The translations under genes were made by a program, and so were the position numbers. A model generated the notes under the pieces. The model saw only the letters and a program-made list of their open reading frames with translations, ran no database searches and was not told the DNA's origin. A DNA stretch of 64,000 nucleotides from Bradyrhizobium sp. CCGB12 (GTDB taxonomy: Bacteria > Pseudomonadota > Alphaproteobacteria > Rhizobiales > Xanthobacteraceae), in the NCBI RefSeq assembly GCF_024199845.1, contig NZ_JANADO010000001.1, positions 7,998,001-8,062,000 on the forward strand, in the 5' to 3' direction. Positions 28,748-37,638 of this stretch are shown piece after piece. The first letter of the stretch is position 1. Each line of letters opens with the position of its first letter.

Positions 28748-30310
28748 CTACCCCACCATCCGGTCCCGCCCGCTCCAGAAGCCCGCACGCAATACCTTCT
28801 TGTCGACCTTGCCGACGCCGGTCATCGGCAGCTGCCTGACGAACTGGATCTGCTTGGGGGCATGCGCCGAGCCCTTCCGAGTCTTCACCAAATTGATCAG
28901 CTCCTCCGGATCGGGCCTTGCGCCCTCGCGCGGCACGACGATGGCGGTGACGGCCTCGCCCCATTTCTCGTCGGGAATGCCGACGACAGCCACCATTGCG
29001 ACGTCGGCGTGCTGCGACAGCACGTCCTCGACCTCGCGCGGGAAGATGTTGAAGCCGCCGGAGACGATCATGTCCTTCTTACGGTCGAGGATGAACAGGT
29101 AGCCGCGCTCGTCCTTGCGCGCGATATCGCCGGTGTGGACCCAGCCGTTCTTCAGCGTCTCGGCGGTGACGTCGGGCCGTTTCCAGTACTCCGCCATCAC
29201 GTGCGGAGCGCGTACGCAGATCTCGCCGGCTTCGCCCGTCTTCACCTCCTGATCGTCGTCGTCGAGGATCTTCACCTCGCAGGCCGAGATCGGAAAGCCG
29301 CAGGACAGGAATAGCTCCGGTGTCCTGGGATCGTGATCTTTCTTGCGCAGCACCGAGACAGGATAGCATTCGGTCTGCCCGTAAAGCTGCGAGAACACCG
29401 GCCCGATGCGTTCGATGCCTTCGACCAGCCGGCTCGGCGACATCGCGGAAGCGCCATAGAGCACGAGCTCGAGCGAGGACAAGTCGGTCCTGCCGAGCGC
29501 GGGCTGATCGAGCAGCACATAGATCATGGTCGGCACGAGCAGCGTGAAGTTGATGCGCTCGCGCGCGATCGTGGCCAGCACGGCTTCGGGGTCGAAACCC
29601 TTCAGCATGTGCACGGTGCCGCCGCGCATCAAGGTCGGCAGCACCTTCGTCCCTGCGACGTGGCTCATCGGCGCGACCGCGAGATAGCGCGCGGCCTCGG
29701 GGATCTCGAAATCGGCGAGAATCGCGCCGGCGGCGCCGCTGTTTTCGCGGTGATGGCGCAGCGCTCCCTTGGATTTGCCGGTCGTGCCGCCGGTGTAGTT
29801 CAGCGTGGCGAGATCGTTGGGGCCGGCGAGGCACTGCGCGCTGGCGTGTCCCGCACCCTCGGTCGCCGCCAGCAGATCGACCCCGTAGCCGGCCGGCCCC
29901 ATGGTGAAGACCGCCTTCAGCCGGGTTGCCTTCGCGGCGAGTTCGCCGCCGCGGTCGTGGAAGGCGGCGGCATCGACGACCAACATTTCCGCTTCGGAAT
30001 CCTCGAGCTGGAACAGCTGGTCTGTCTGCGATCCCAGCGGATGCAGCCAGGTGATGCAGAGCCGGGCCAATTGCGCCGCGACACCGGCGCACCAGCTGTC
30101 GGCGCGGTTCGCGGTGAGCAGGGCGACGCGCGCGCCGGGCTGCAATCCAAGCCGCATGAATACGCCCTGGATGCGTCCGATCAGGTCGATGGTGCCCCGA
30201 TAGCTCAGCGATCCCTCAGGCCAGGCGAAAGCGGTGCGGTCGGGATAGCGCGACAGCGCCTGTAGCGTCTGGGCGCAAGCTGGAGACGATGCGTGGAGCG
30301 GATCGGGCAT
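28748..30310 (-). CDS. Acyl-CoA synthetase (AMP-forming)
   Basis: ANL-superfamily CoA ligase of 520 residues. Motifs: NYTGGTTGKSKGA (AMP loop), LYGQTECYP, HTGDIARKDERGY, DRKKDMIVSGGFNIFP and, near the C-terminus, TGVGKVDKK with the catalytic lysine. The start at 30310 follows GAGGAAACAT; upstream codons are not protein-like. It is divergent from the second nitronate monooxygenase (125 bp apart). Related enzymes act on medium/long-chain or aromatic acids; the substrate is not deducible. Confidence 0.9.
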   Translation of the reverse strand: MPDPLHASSPACAQTLQALSRYPDRTAFAWPEGSLSYRGTIDLIGRIQGVFMRLGLQPGARVALLTANRADSWCAGVAAQLARLCITWLHPLGSQTDQLFQLEDSEAEMLVVDAAAFHDRGGELAAKATRLKAVFTMGPAGYGVDLLAATEGAGHASAQCLAGPNDLATLNYTGGTTGKSKGALRHHRENSGAAGAILADFEIPEAARYLAVAPMSHVAGTKVLPTLMRGGTVHMLKGFDPEAVLATIARERINFTLLVPTMIYVLLDQPALGRTDLSSLELVLYGASAMSPSRLVEGIERIGPVFSQLYGQTECYPVSVLRKKDHDPRTPELFLSCGFPISACEVKILDDDDQEVKTGEAGEICVRAPHVMAEYWKRPDVTAETLKNGWVHTGDIARKDERGYLFILDRKKDMIVSGGFNIFPREVEDVLSQHADVAMVAVVGIPDEKWGEAVTAIVVPREGARPDPEELINLVKTRKGSAHAPKQIQFVRQLPMTGVGKVDKKVLRAGFWSGRDRMVG

Positions 30311-30435
30311 ATGTTTCCTCGTTGCTTTGTCACCGGCTTCTGGCGTGCCAATGTTGCTGATGACGCTAGCACAGCGAAGGCGAGATGGAACGACGAAGCC
30401 CGCGCAGGGATGTAAAGAGTGACAAGGAGATTTGC

Positions 30436-31401
30436 GTGCCATCGGATCGACTGCAACGCTTCCGCGATCGCCTCAGTCTGCCGCTGATCGCGGCGCCGAT
30501 GTTCCTGGTGTCGGGCGTCGAGCTGATGGTCGGAGCCTGCCGCAACGGCGTGATCGGCAGCTTTCCCAGCGCGAATTGCCGTAGCGCCGAACAGCTGGGC
30601 AAATGGCTCACTGCGATCGAAGCGCGGCTCCGGCAGCACGAGGAGCAAACCGGGCGCAGGGCCGCTCCGCTCTGCCCGAACCTGATCGTGCACAGCTCCA
30701 ATGCCCGGCTTGAGCAGGATCTCGCAGTGCTGCTGCGGCACCGGCCGGAGATCGTCATCACGTCGGTCGGCTCGCCCGCGCCCGTACTGAAGCCGTTGCA
30801 AGACACCGGCGCCTTGGTGCTGGCGGATGTCGCTTCGATCCGCCACGCTGAACGCGCGGCGGAAGCAGGTGCCGACGGGTTGGTGCTGCTGACCGCTGGC
30901 GCCGGCGGCCAGACCGGCTGGATCAACCCATTCGCGTTCGTCCGCGCAATCCGGGCATTCTACGACGGCATCATCGTGCTCGCCGGCGGCATCAGCGACG
31001 GCCGCGCGCTGCATGCCGCAGAGGTGCTCGGCTGCGATCTCGCCTATATGGGCACGAAGTTCATCGCGACGCGGGAAAGCATGGCGGATGACCGCTACAA
31101 GCGGATGCTGGTCGAGAGCAGCGCCGACGATGTCCTGCTCACGACCGCGTTCACGGGGCTTCAGACCAGCATGCTGCGGCCGTCGATCGAGGCCGCAGGT
31201 CTCGATCCTGACGACCTGCCGGCGCATGGGGCGATCGACATCGCAGAGGACATCGACGTCGCGGCGCGCGAAAAGCGGCCGAAGCGCTGGCGCGATATCT
31301 GGAGTGGCGGGCATTCGACCTCGGGTGTCACGGACGTGCCCGCCGTCAACGATCTCGTTGCGCGGACGATCGCGGAATATCGCGAAGCAGGCGGGCGCTA
31401 G
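30436..31401 (+). CDS. Nitronate monooxygenase family protein (copy 2, active-site His replaced)
   Basis: FMN-dependent TIM-barrel homologue of 321 residues, similar over its length to copy 1. The GTG at 30436 was chosen for the AAGGAG site nine bases upstream; an ATG at 30385 would add 17 basic residues. The active-site segment reads GAGGQTG with Gln159 where copy 1 has His. Other conserved parts are LPLIAAPMFLVS and LAGGISDGRALHAAEVLGCDLAYMGTKFI. It probably binds flavin but may not catalyse nitronate oxidation by the usual His-based mechanism. Confidence 0.88.
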   Translation: MPSDRLQRFRDRLSLPLIAAPMFLVSGVELMVGACRNGVIGSFPSANCRSAEQLGKWLTAIEARLRQHEEQTGRRAAPLCPNLIVHSSNARLEQDLAVLLRHRPEIVITSVGSPAPVLKPLQDTGALVLADVASIRHAERAAEAGADGLVLLTAGAGGQTGWINPFAFVRAIRAFYDGIIVLAGGISDGRALHAAEVLGCDLAYMGTKFIATRESMADDRYKRMLVESSADDVLLTTAFTGLQTSMLRPSIEAAGLDPDDLPAHGAIDIAEDIDVAAREKRPKRWRDIWSGGHSTSGVTDVPAVNDLVARTIAEYREAGGR

Positions 31402-31572
31402 GCTCCGGAAGCCCTCGCTCTTCCCGTAAATATGCGGAGGCAGAGGGCAGGGATCGCACCCGATCACAGTTAATCGAGCGCACTTCCGCAGGCCCGTACT
31501 TAACGGCAGATTAACCATCGCCCGCCAAGAATCCCCCTCAAGGCCGCCAAGCAGGGCCGAGAGGGACAGGCG

Positions 31573-31821
31573 ATGGATTTTGATTTTCTCAACAGCAAGA
31601 CAGCCGCGACGCTGGATGAAATCCGCGTCCGCGTGGCCCACGCGCTGGCCCGCCACCCGCTGTGCCGCAACGTCCGTTTCGACATCGTCAGCGTCCCCCG
31701 CACCCGCCGGGGCGGCAACTGGACGGTGACGCTGCAATCGGTCGAGCCGCGCGCGGTCTGGGAAGCCTCCGAGATCGTCGCCGACATCCAGGACGCCTAC
31801 GACCTGGCGGCAGCTGCCTGA
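31573..31821 (+). CDS. Small hypothetical protein
   Basis: An 82-residue protein, probably cytoplasmic, with an N-terminal helix (SKTAATLDEIRVRVAHALAR) followed by a likely beta-hairpin (VRFDIVSVPRTRRGGNWTVTLQSV) and a C-terminal helix (ASEIVADIQDAYDLAAA). An AGGGACAGGCG site precedes the ATG. It has no recognisable motif. Its length and composition are protein-like and fit the codon use of its neighbours. Function unknown. Confidence 0.65.
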   Translation: MDFDFLNSKTAATLDEIRVRVAHALARHPLCRNVRFDIVSVPRTRRGGNWTVTLQSVEPRAVWEASEIVADIQDAYDLAAAA

Positions 31822-31913
31822 TTTTCCAGGCGATGTCGCCGCAGTCCGAGCGATTGCCGCCGCAACGGCACGGTTAAGCCTTATTTATCGCCCAGTTCTC
31901 GGGCACTGATCAC

Positions 31914-32654
31914 GTGGACTTGAAGCTGGGCGCGGAGGGACGTTTGTCCAAAGCCATCACCATCATCGTGCTGACCTGCTTTCTCGTCCTCGGTGCCGCG
32001 ACGACCGCCATCCTCGGCCGTGACAGCGTGCCCAGCGTGAGCGCGGAGATGATCACGCAGGCGCCTCCGGCCAAGCCTCTCGCCACCAACCGCGCCGCCA
32101 AGGCCGACCGTCTGATTCCGACGCTGGCGCTGGCCTCGGCCGCGATCGAGCCGGTCCAGGTGCCCGCCGACAGGCTCGCCCAAGCCCCCTTGCTGACCGA
32201 GCCGCTGCGCCAGGCCTTCGCCGCCGCCACGCCTTCCGATTTCCCGATGCCTAAGGCAAGCGGGCACGACGCGCCCGCCGCGGCGGAGGTTCCCGCCGTC
32301 GAAGTCCCGGCCAAGCCGAAGGTCGTGGCCAAGCCGCAGCCGCAGAAGCACTATACGCTGCTATCCGACGCACAGATCGCGGGCATCAGGGATCGCCTGA
32401 AACTCTCGTCGTCGCAGGAATATTACTGGCCGTCGGTCGAGACGGCGCTCCGCAATGTCGTCCGCAAGATCTCTGCCAACAAGCTCTCCAATCCGAACGC
32501 GCAGGGCGTGCCGATCGATCCGAATTGCGACGAAGTCCAACAGTTGAAGTCGGCGGCGATGCCGCTGCTGTTCCAGCTGCGTGACGACCAGAAAGAGGAA
32601 GTGCGCAAGCTCGCCCGCATCATCGGGCTGGAGAAGGTCGCGCAGCAGATCTGA
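31914..32654 (+). CDS. Membrane-anchored/exported protein with LTXXQ-like C-terminal region
   Basis: A 246-residue protein. The GTG at 31914 gives a signal-anchor (ITIIVLTCFLVLGAATTAIL); a TTG about 30 bases later is also possible. A long Ala/Pro/Val linker follows (~residues 40-145). The C-terminal ~100 residues are helical and start LLSDAQIAGIRDRLKLSSSQEYYW, close to the LTXXQ motif found in periplasmic Spy/CpxP-like proteins. It is therefore a candidate envelope-stress or chaperone-type protein, by motif only. Confidence 0.65.
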   Translation: MDLKLGAEGRLSKAITIIVLTCFLVLGAATTAILGRDSVPSVSAEMITQAPPAKPLATNRAAKADRLIPTLALASAAIEPVQVPADRLAQAPLLTEPLRQAFAAATPSDFPMPKASGHDAPAAAEVPAVEVPAKPKVVAKPQPQKHYTLLSDAQIAGIRDRLKLSSSQEYYWPSVETALRNVVRKISANKLSNPNAQGVPIDPNCDEVQQLKSAAMPLLFQLRDDQKEEVRKLARIIGLEKVAQQI

Positions 32655-32741
32655 CGTGGAAGTTCCTTCGGGAACTGCTCCCCACACCAGGAACATCCGG
32701 CAATCAACGTGCGTTGCTCGCCCCAAAGAGGGAGTGGATCA

Positions 32742-33431
32742 ATGCGCGCCTCGACAGCCTATTTCGTTGGTGCTGGAACCATTATCGCGGCCATCGCCAT
32801 TGGACTCGGCGGCGGCATCGTTGCCGGCAACATAATGAATCCGACCAAGCAGGGGCCGGATACCAGCAAGGTCGCGCAACACGCCGAAACCGCCGGCGTG
32901 TCGGCTACGAACGCACCGTCCGAGCGCGTGAATTATCTCACCGGTTCGCAGGCTTTTGGCGCGACGATTGCCACGCCGGCGCAGGCCGAAGCAAAGCCTG
33001 ACCCTCAACCGGCTCAGGCGAACGCTGCGCCGCCGGCACCGCCGCCTTCGCAGGCGGCAGCGGTCGAGCCGGCCAAAGAACAGTTGAAGGAACAGTCCAG
33101 GCCGACCATCGCATCGTCGCCGAAAGTCGCAAATCCTGCCGAGCAGCAGGCATCGGCCGACCCGGCCGCTTCGGCTGACAACGCCTATGCCAAGGCCAGG
33201 GATGCCGACGTGAAGCGCGCCGCGTCAGAACGGCGCCGGATCGAACGCCGCGAGCGCTGGGCCGAGCGCCGTCATTACTACGAGTCTCGTGAGCCGCGTG
33301 GTATGCGCGACCGCACCGATTGGGACGACGTCGCGCGCAATATTCGCGAAGATTCCGACGCTCACGATGTCGCAAGCCGTCCGCGCAGCGGTTTCCCGCA
33401 GATCAGGCTGTTTGGGCCTGACGACGACTAA
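32742..33431 (+). CDS. Exported hypothetical protein, Ala/Pro-rich with basic tail
   Basis: A 229-residue protein with an N-terminal hydrophobic signal-anchor (AYFVGAGTIIAAIAIGLGGGIVAG). The middle is low-complexity Ala/Pro/Gln; the last third is highly basic and Arg-rich (KRAASERRRIERRERWAERRHYYESREP), ending in FPQIRLFGPDDD. The ATG at 32742 has a GAGGGAG site. It begins 87 bp after the LTXXQ-like gene and may share a transcript. No domain is recognised; the Arg-rich part could contact acidic polymers (inference). Confidence 0.6.
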   Translation: MRASTAYFVGAGTIIAAIAIGLGGGIVAGNIMNPTKQGPDTSKVAQHAETAGVSATNAPSERVNYLTGSQAFGATIATPAQAEAKPDPQPAQANAAPPAPPPSQAAAVEPAKEQLKEQSRPTIASSPKVANPAEQQASADPAASADNAYAKARDADVKRAASERRRIERRERWAERRHYYESREPRGMRDRTDWDDVARNIREDSDAHDVASRPRSGFPQIRLFGPDDD

Positions 33432-33499
33432 CCCCGACGCCATCGGCGAAGCGGAGTCCGGGTTCGCTCCGCGGGAGTGGCCCCGGACTGAAGGCCGGC

Positions 33500-33604
33500 T
33501 CACCCTCCGTGAGACTCCACAACCTTGCGGCAGGAGTCGGAGAGCTTGGCATTGTTCTGGCGCAGGCAGGCATTCATGATCGTCCCCTGTGGCGCGAAAC
33601 AAGC
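33500..33604 (-). pseudogene. Possible remnant of a Cys-rich repeat secreted protein
   Basis: On the minus strand, between in-frame stops, 34 codons read ACFAPQGTIMNACL then RQNNAKLSDSCRKVV. This matches the end of a cysteine-rich repeat of the kind found in small secreted proteins (C..PxGxIxxCLxxxxxxLSxxC). A TAA at 33605 cuts off anything upstream, and an ATG at 33577 would give only 25 residues. It is either a decayed gene or chance; the 250-bp gap holds nothing else I can support. Confidence 0.3.
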
Positions 33605-33680
33605 TTAGCCGTAGCGCGGACGCCGTGACGCCCATGATCATGGGGGTGGCGATGCGCTCCAACCTGCGCCCATGACGTCG

Positions 33681-36377
33681 CTAGTTGGCCGGTGGCGGAG
33701 CCGGAAGCCGCTGGACCCGGATCGTCGCGGTGCCGCTGTTGTTGGCATAGAACTGGGCGCGGGGGCCCTGGAGTGGGACGAGCCATCGCGGCGCAAACCG
33801 CAAGGGAATGATCCGTGGGAAGAGCTGGACCGCGTCATTGACATAGAAGAACAACTCGCCGGACTCGGGAGCCACGAACTCCGCGACGAGCAGATCGGAC
33901 AATCCCTGGCGGCGCCATAGCGCGCGTGCCGCCGGCAGCGCCTTGGGCGGGATCGGTTCGAAATCTCCGAACGGACGCCAGACACGTCTCAGTTCGCTGT
34001 CCGGCTGCTTGAACTCCGCGGAGTCCTCGACCCGGATGGGGTATTTGTCCCCCGTGTCGTCCTCATATGCCGGCACCGTCGCATTGACCCGCCGCGGCAA
34101 CTCGTCGGCCGGGACATTGTTGACGGCCAGCAGCGGCAGATTGTTCGATCCTCTGGCGCCGATACGCACGATCGGCTGAAACCAGTCGGCGCCGTAGAGC
34201 CGCAGGATCGGCACGGCCGAGCGATGGGTCGGATCCGGCGGGGTCTTGAAGCCGTTCGGGCCAGTCATGATGGTGCGGTCGAACCACGGGTCGGCCATTT
34301 GAATCCAGACGCGGTATTTGCGGCCCTTCTCGACTGCGAGGCGGCTCGGCCAGCAAAAGTCGCCGACGCTGAACAACTCGCCGTCACGGGCCGTTGTCGG
34401 CACGTCGCCGACCGCGCGCGTAGATGCGCTGCTGACGCAAATGCCGCCGACGCCGTCGAGCCAGTCGAGATAGCCGCGAGAGATCAGCAGCAGTCCGGAG
34501 CCAAAAATGGCGACGAGGAAAATGCCCGGCAGCAGGACGTTGGTGAATGCCATGCGCACCGGCCACGCGTGCAGACGCATCCAGCGGCCGATCGCGAGCA
34601 GCCAGCCCGATTTGCTCACTCGGCCTCTGGAGGCCTTCCGGTCGGGCCTGTACCAGGCCAGTCGCGCGCGCTCTTGAATGCTGTCGCGCAGCGCCGCGTT
34701 CCTGTTCCAGGCGACAAATATGATGGCGACAAGGACCGTGGTGAGGAAGGGATAGTAGAGTGCGATGGCAAGCCAAGGCCCCGCATAGGATGGCAGGACG
34801 CTGGCGAGGAGATTGGCGAATGGTTTGACGACCGTGCCCGTGCCATTGTCGAACGCCGTAATCCATTTCAGCAGGACAGTGTCTTCGAGAACGTGCTCTT
34901 TGGACGATCCTACCACCGCGCGTGCGATCCAGGGCCATGCGGCCAATATGGCAAGCGCAATGACCAGCGAGAAATAGGCCACGCGGCGCCACCACACGGT
35001 GTCGAGCACCTGCCTGGCCATCTCGGCGTCCGGTGGGCTCATCGCCAGGAAGGCATCGGCCTCTGCCGCCTTCTGCGCATTCCCCGTTCTCGCCCCATAG
35101 GCCGACCTCATGGCCTTGCGGGTCTCGTCTTTGGTGAGCGGCAACACCTCCCCATCCGGCAGCAGCACCCTGGCATTGGCCGGAAGCATCAGCGGTGCGT
35201 AATTGTCGCATCCGTGCAGCATGCGTTCGACGACGGCGAAATGCACCACGGGCGATCCGCCATCCTCCTTGCGGTCCGAGATCGGCCGCGGGCCGTAGCG
35301 ATACAGCACCGCAGCGCCGCTGCGTGAATCATGCATCGGGCCGATCGCCGACTGGTACGCGCGGAAATGCTCGATCGTGCCGGCCTGGAAGCGAAGCCGG
35401 TTGCCGATCTGCTCGGTCATCCAGACCAGAGGCACGAAGGACAGCGTGGATTCCGGATAGCCGCCGCCGATGTCGGAATGAACGCCTGCGAACCACACCT
35501 CCTTGACGACCTGGCCGTCCGGAAGGCGGCTCTGGTCGATCCGCAGTGGATGGAAGGTGGTGCGCTCGTCGTCGAGCGCGAGCGCATGGCAGGCGTGCTT
35601 GGCCGCTCGTGACAGCCGGTGATTGCGGAAGGAAACCGGCCAGATTGCCCAGTCGATCGCCAGGCGGAGCTCCTCGATCGGTACGCCGAACGCTTCGACC
35701 GTGTCGAACAATCCGAGGAATTCAATCTCGATCTGCTTGCGGCCGTCCATCGCCTCGCGGACCTTGGCATAGGAGCGATGTCCAAGGATGAGGTGATAGA
35801 GATAGATCAGGACGTCGCGGATCCAGCGGACGATCCAGATTGTCGGCAGGCTGCGATAGCCCACCGACGCCTTGCGGTACTCACGCCAAGCAGACATCGT
35901 GTTGCGCTGCATTTCCGCATGCGACACCGCAACCTTGTCAATCACCGCAGGCACGAGGCCCTGGCTCGCGATCAGCGCCGCCAGCGTGCGCGCCGTGAAT
36001 GCGCCGCGGCTGAAGCCGAAGATGTAGATCTCGTCGCCCTCCCGCCAATTCCAGCACAGGAAGCGGTAGAGCTTTCGGACGTTGGAGGGCACGCCGATGC
36101 CGGTGGCGCCGTCGAGCGCGGCGAGCGGGGCCCAGCCGGCGGTGCCGACGCCCTTGATGTAGTAGGCGATCTGGTCCGGCCGGGTATGGTCGAGCGCCTC
36201 ATAGAGTCGCCAGACGCTGGATTCCTGGGTGGTGAAGGCGTTGCCCGTGCCGTCGGCGAACAGCACCAGTTTGCGTCGCGATGGAGCTGTGGCCGCGGTC
36301 CCGCCGGCATTCGTATCGCTGGGCACGCGCTCCGGTCCGGCAGAATCGCCGTTCGATGCGCCATCAAGGTGCGGCAT
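33681..36377 (-). CDS. DUF2235 alpha/beta-hydrolase with C-terminal membrane domain
   Basis: A large 898-residue protein. The N-terminal half is a DUF2235 hydrolase: VLFADGTGNAF (38-48), nucleophile elbow GFSRG with Ser123, GLFDTV with Asp225, and WFAGVHSDIGGGYP with His300. Three hydrophobic helices follow (about 466-484, 533-556, 609-632), then ~260 soluble residues of unknown fold. The ATG at 36377 has GGAGGGGG just upstream. DUF2235 includes phospholipase effectors, but no secretion genes are near and the membrane part suggests a resident inner-membrane enzyme. Confidence 0.85.
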   Translation of the reverse strand: MPHLDGASNGDSAGPERVPSDTNAGGTAATAPSRRKLVLFADGTGNAFTTQESSVWRLYEALDHTRPDQIAYYIKGVGTAGWAPLAALDGATGIGVPSNVRKLYRFLCWNWREGDEIYIFGFSRGAFTARTLAALIASQGLVPAVIDKVAVSHAEMQRNTMSAWREYRKASVGYRSLPTIWIVRWIRDVLIYLYHLILGHRSYAKVREAMDGRKQIEIEFLGLFDTVEAFGVPIEELRLAIDWAIWPVSFRNHRLSRAAKHACHALALDDERTTFHPLRIDQSRLPDGQVVKEVWFAGVHSDIGGGYPESTLSFVPLVWMTEQIGNRLRFQAGTIEHFRAYQSAIGPMHDSRSGAAVLYRYGPRPISDRKEDGGSPVVHFAVVERMLHGCDNYAPLMLPANARVLLPDGEVLPLTKDETRKAMRSAYGARTGNAQKAAEADAFLAMSPPDAEMARQVLDTVWWRRVAYFSLVIALAILAAWPWIARAVVGSSKEHVLEDTVLLKWITAFDNGTGTVVKPFANLLASVLPSYAGPWLAIALYYPFLTTVLVAIIFVAWNRNAALRDSIQERARLAWYRPDRKASRGRVSKSGWLLAIGRWMRLHAWPVRMAFTNVLLPGIFLVAIFGSGLLLISRGYLDWLDGVGGICVSSASTRAVGDVPTTARDGELFSVGDFCWPSRLAVEKGRKYRVWIQMADPWFDRTIMTGPNGFKTPPDPTHRSAVPILRLYGADWFQPIVRIGARGSNNLPLLAVNNVPADELPRRVNATVPAYEDDTGDKYPIRVEDSAEFKQPDSELRRVWRPFGDFEPIPPKALPAARALWRRQGLSDLLVAEFVAPESGELFFYVNDAVQLFPRIIPLRFAPRWLVPLQGPRAQFYANNSGTATIRVQRLPAPPPAN

Positions 36378-36540
36378 GGCCCCCTCCGACAATTCGACAG
36401 GGACGCTTTAGGCCCGGGCCGGGCAGCACTCCCCGGATTCAATCAATGCTCGCGTCATGAAAATGCAGGTGCATTCTGTACATAATCCCGTTGAGGTAGC
36501 AAGGGAGATCGCGCCGCTTCGCCGCCAATGCTCTAGCGGT

Positions 36541-36774
36541 CTACGAAAGATCGACGCGCGGTGGCGGATAGCGCCGCGCCAGCGCCGACAGCGACAGTGG
36601 CCGCTCGTCGTCCGGCAGCTCCAGATAGGCCAGCACGAGCGGCCGCTTCCAGTCGCCGACGCCGAAATCCATCGTCCCCCATTTCTGCGGTTCGGGACCA
36701 TCGAGGCCCCGGACCCAGACGAAATAGCGGGGCAGGTCGTCGGCATCAGCCCCCGTCGTGCGTCTCCTCGCCAT
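36541..36774 (-). CDS. Small hypothetical protein
   Basis: A 77-residue protein from the ATG at 36774; a GTG at 36810 would add 12 residues and neither has a clear ribosome site. The sequence has a compact look: YFVWVRGLDGPEPQKWGTMDFG, then WKRPLVLAYLELPDDERPLSLSALARRYPPP. It lies between the DUF2235 gene and another small gene, all on the minus strand, and could be co-transcribed. No family recognised. Confidence 0.5.
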   Translation of the reverse strand: MARRRTTGADADDLPRYFVWVRGLDGPEPQKWGTMDFGVGDWKRPLVLAYLELPDDERPLSLSALARRYPPPRVDLS

Positions 36775-36900
36775 CAAAGCTGCTCGCTGCTTCAGCAATC
36801 CTTGCCGCACGATATAGGGAATGCCTGAGCGAAGTCGAACGGCTTGCGGTGATTAGGGAAGCTTGCCGCGAGAGCCGGCGCCGAGCGGCCGCAATGGCCG

Positions 36901-37203
36901 TCACTGCCAGAGCTCGCTCTCCGCCACGCGGTTGATGTCGGAGAGCCGACGGTCGGCGTCGGCGTTGAGGTCGATGCTCTCAACCAGCGTCAGCAAGCGC
37001 CGATAGGCGCCGTCGGCGATCTCGACTGGCAGCGGGGCCTCGTCAAAGGCTTCGACATAGTCGCCGACGAGGCCGCTGAGCAGGCGGCAAAGACCGAGCT
37101 GGGCGGGATCGTCCCGGCCGAGCGTCTCGAGCTTTTGCTGGAATGTCCGGAAGGTCCGCAGGCCGTGGTGCTGTTGGGAAAGCCACGTGTGCAGGTCGTT
37201 CAT
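36901..37203 (-). CDS. Small hypothetical helical protein
   Basis: A 100-residue, mostly helical cytoplasmic protein. The ATG at 37203 is preceded by an excellent AAGGAGCT site. Residues such as FRTFQQKLETLGRDDPAQLGLCRLLSGLVGDYVEAFDE and RRLLTLVESIDLNADADRRLSDINRV suggest a helix bundle. It is upstream of two further minus-strand genes including the DUF2235 gene. No family recognised. Confidence 0.6.
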   Translation of the reverse strand: MNDLHTWLSQQHHGLRTFRTFQQKLETLGRDDPAQLGLCRLLSGLVGDYVEAFDEAPLPVEIADGAYRRLLTLVESIDLNADADRRLSDINRVAESELWQ

Positions 37204-37326
37204 ATGAGCTCCTTCGAGTTACAGAAGAAGCTACCGGTTTATACAGGGGGGATATGACGATTGCTAGAAGAGGGGAGGATCAAACTTCGTTGAGCCAGTC
37301 CGCCTGCGCCAAGGCTTCGGCGGGAC

Positions 37327-37397
37327 AGCCTTCGCTGCTTCGCATCGATAGAATTGCGCCTGGCTTGCCAAGCCGTAGCTGCGAAGCAGCGAAGGCT
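37327..37397. repeat. Inverted repeat abutting tRNA-Leu
   Basis: AGCCTTCGCTGCTTCGCA (37327-37344) is the exact reverse complement of TGCGAAGCAGCGAAGGCT (37380-37397). The second arm reaches the base encoding the tRNA 3' end. It could act as the tRNA terminator or mark a repeat insertion at the tRNA 3' end. Confidence 0.75.
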
Positions 37398-37481
37398 GGT
37401 GCCCCTGGCCGGAATCGAACCAGCACTCCTTGCGGAACTCGATTTTGAGTCGAGCGCGTCTACCAGTTCCGCCACAGGGGC
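37397..37481 (-). tRNA. tRNA-Leu (anticodon CAA)
   Basis: An 85-nt class II tRNA on the minus strand, with the 3' CCA encoded. The acceptor arms are GCCCCTG and CAGGGGC; the D region is GGCGGAACTGGTAGACGCG; the anticodon stem-loop is CTCGA-CTCAAAA-TCGAG with anticodon CAA (reads UUG); a long variable arm follows, and the T arm is GCTGG-TTCGATT-CCGGC. The long variable arm plus CAA identifies leucine. Confidence 0.95.
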
Positions 37482-37638
37482 CCTCGGTCAGCCCTCAAAG
37501 CGGGCGTCGCGAAGCCGGCGGACTATAGCCATGGACAAAGCGGGGTCAACCCGCGCCAAAGTGATCCCCGCCGTTCTCGACAGCCGCATGGGCCGGAGTT
37601 AGAGGCTTAGACGCGCGACCGATCGAAAAGAGGCTGCC

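Noticed and set aside
33681..36377. T6SS lipase effector identity for the DUF2235 gene
   Set aside because: No VgrG, PAAR, adaptor or immunity genes nearby, and the protein has internal membrane helices.
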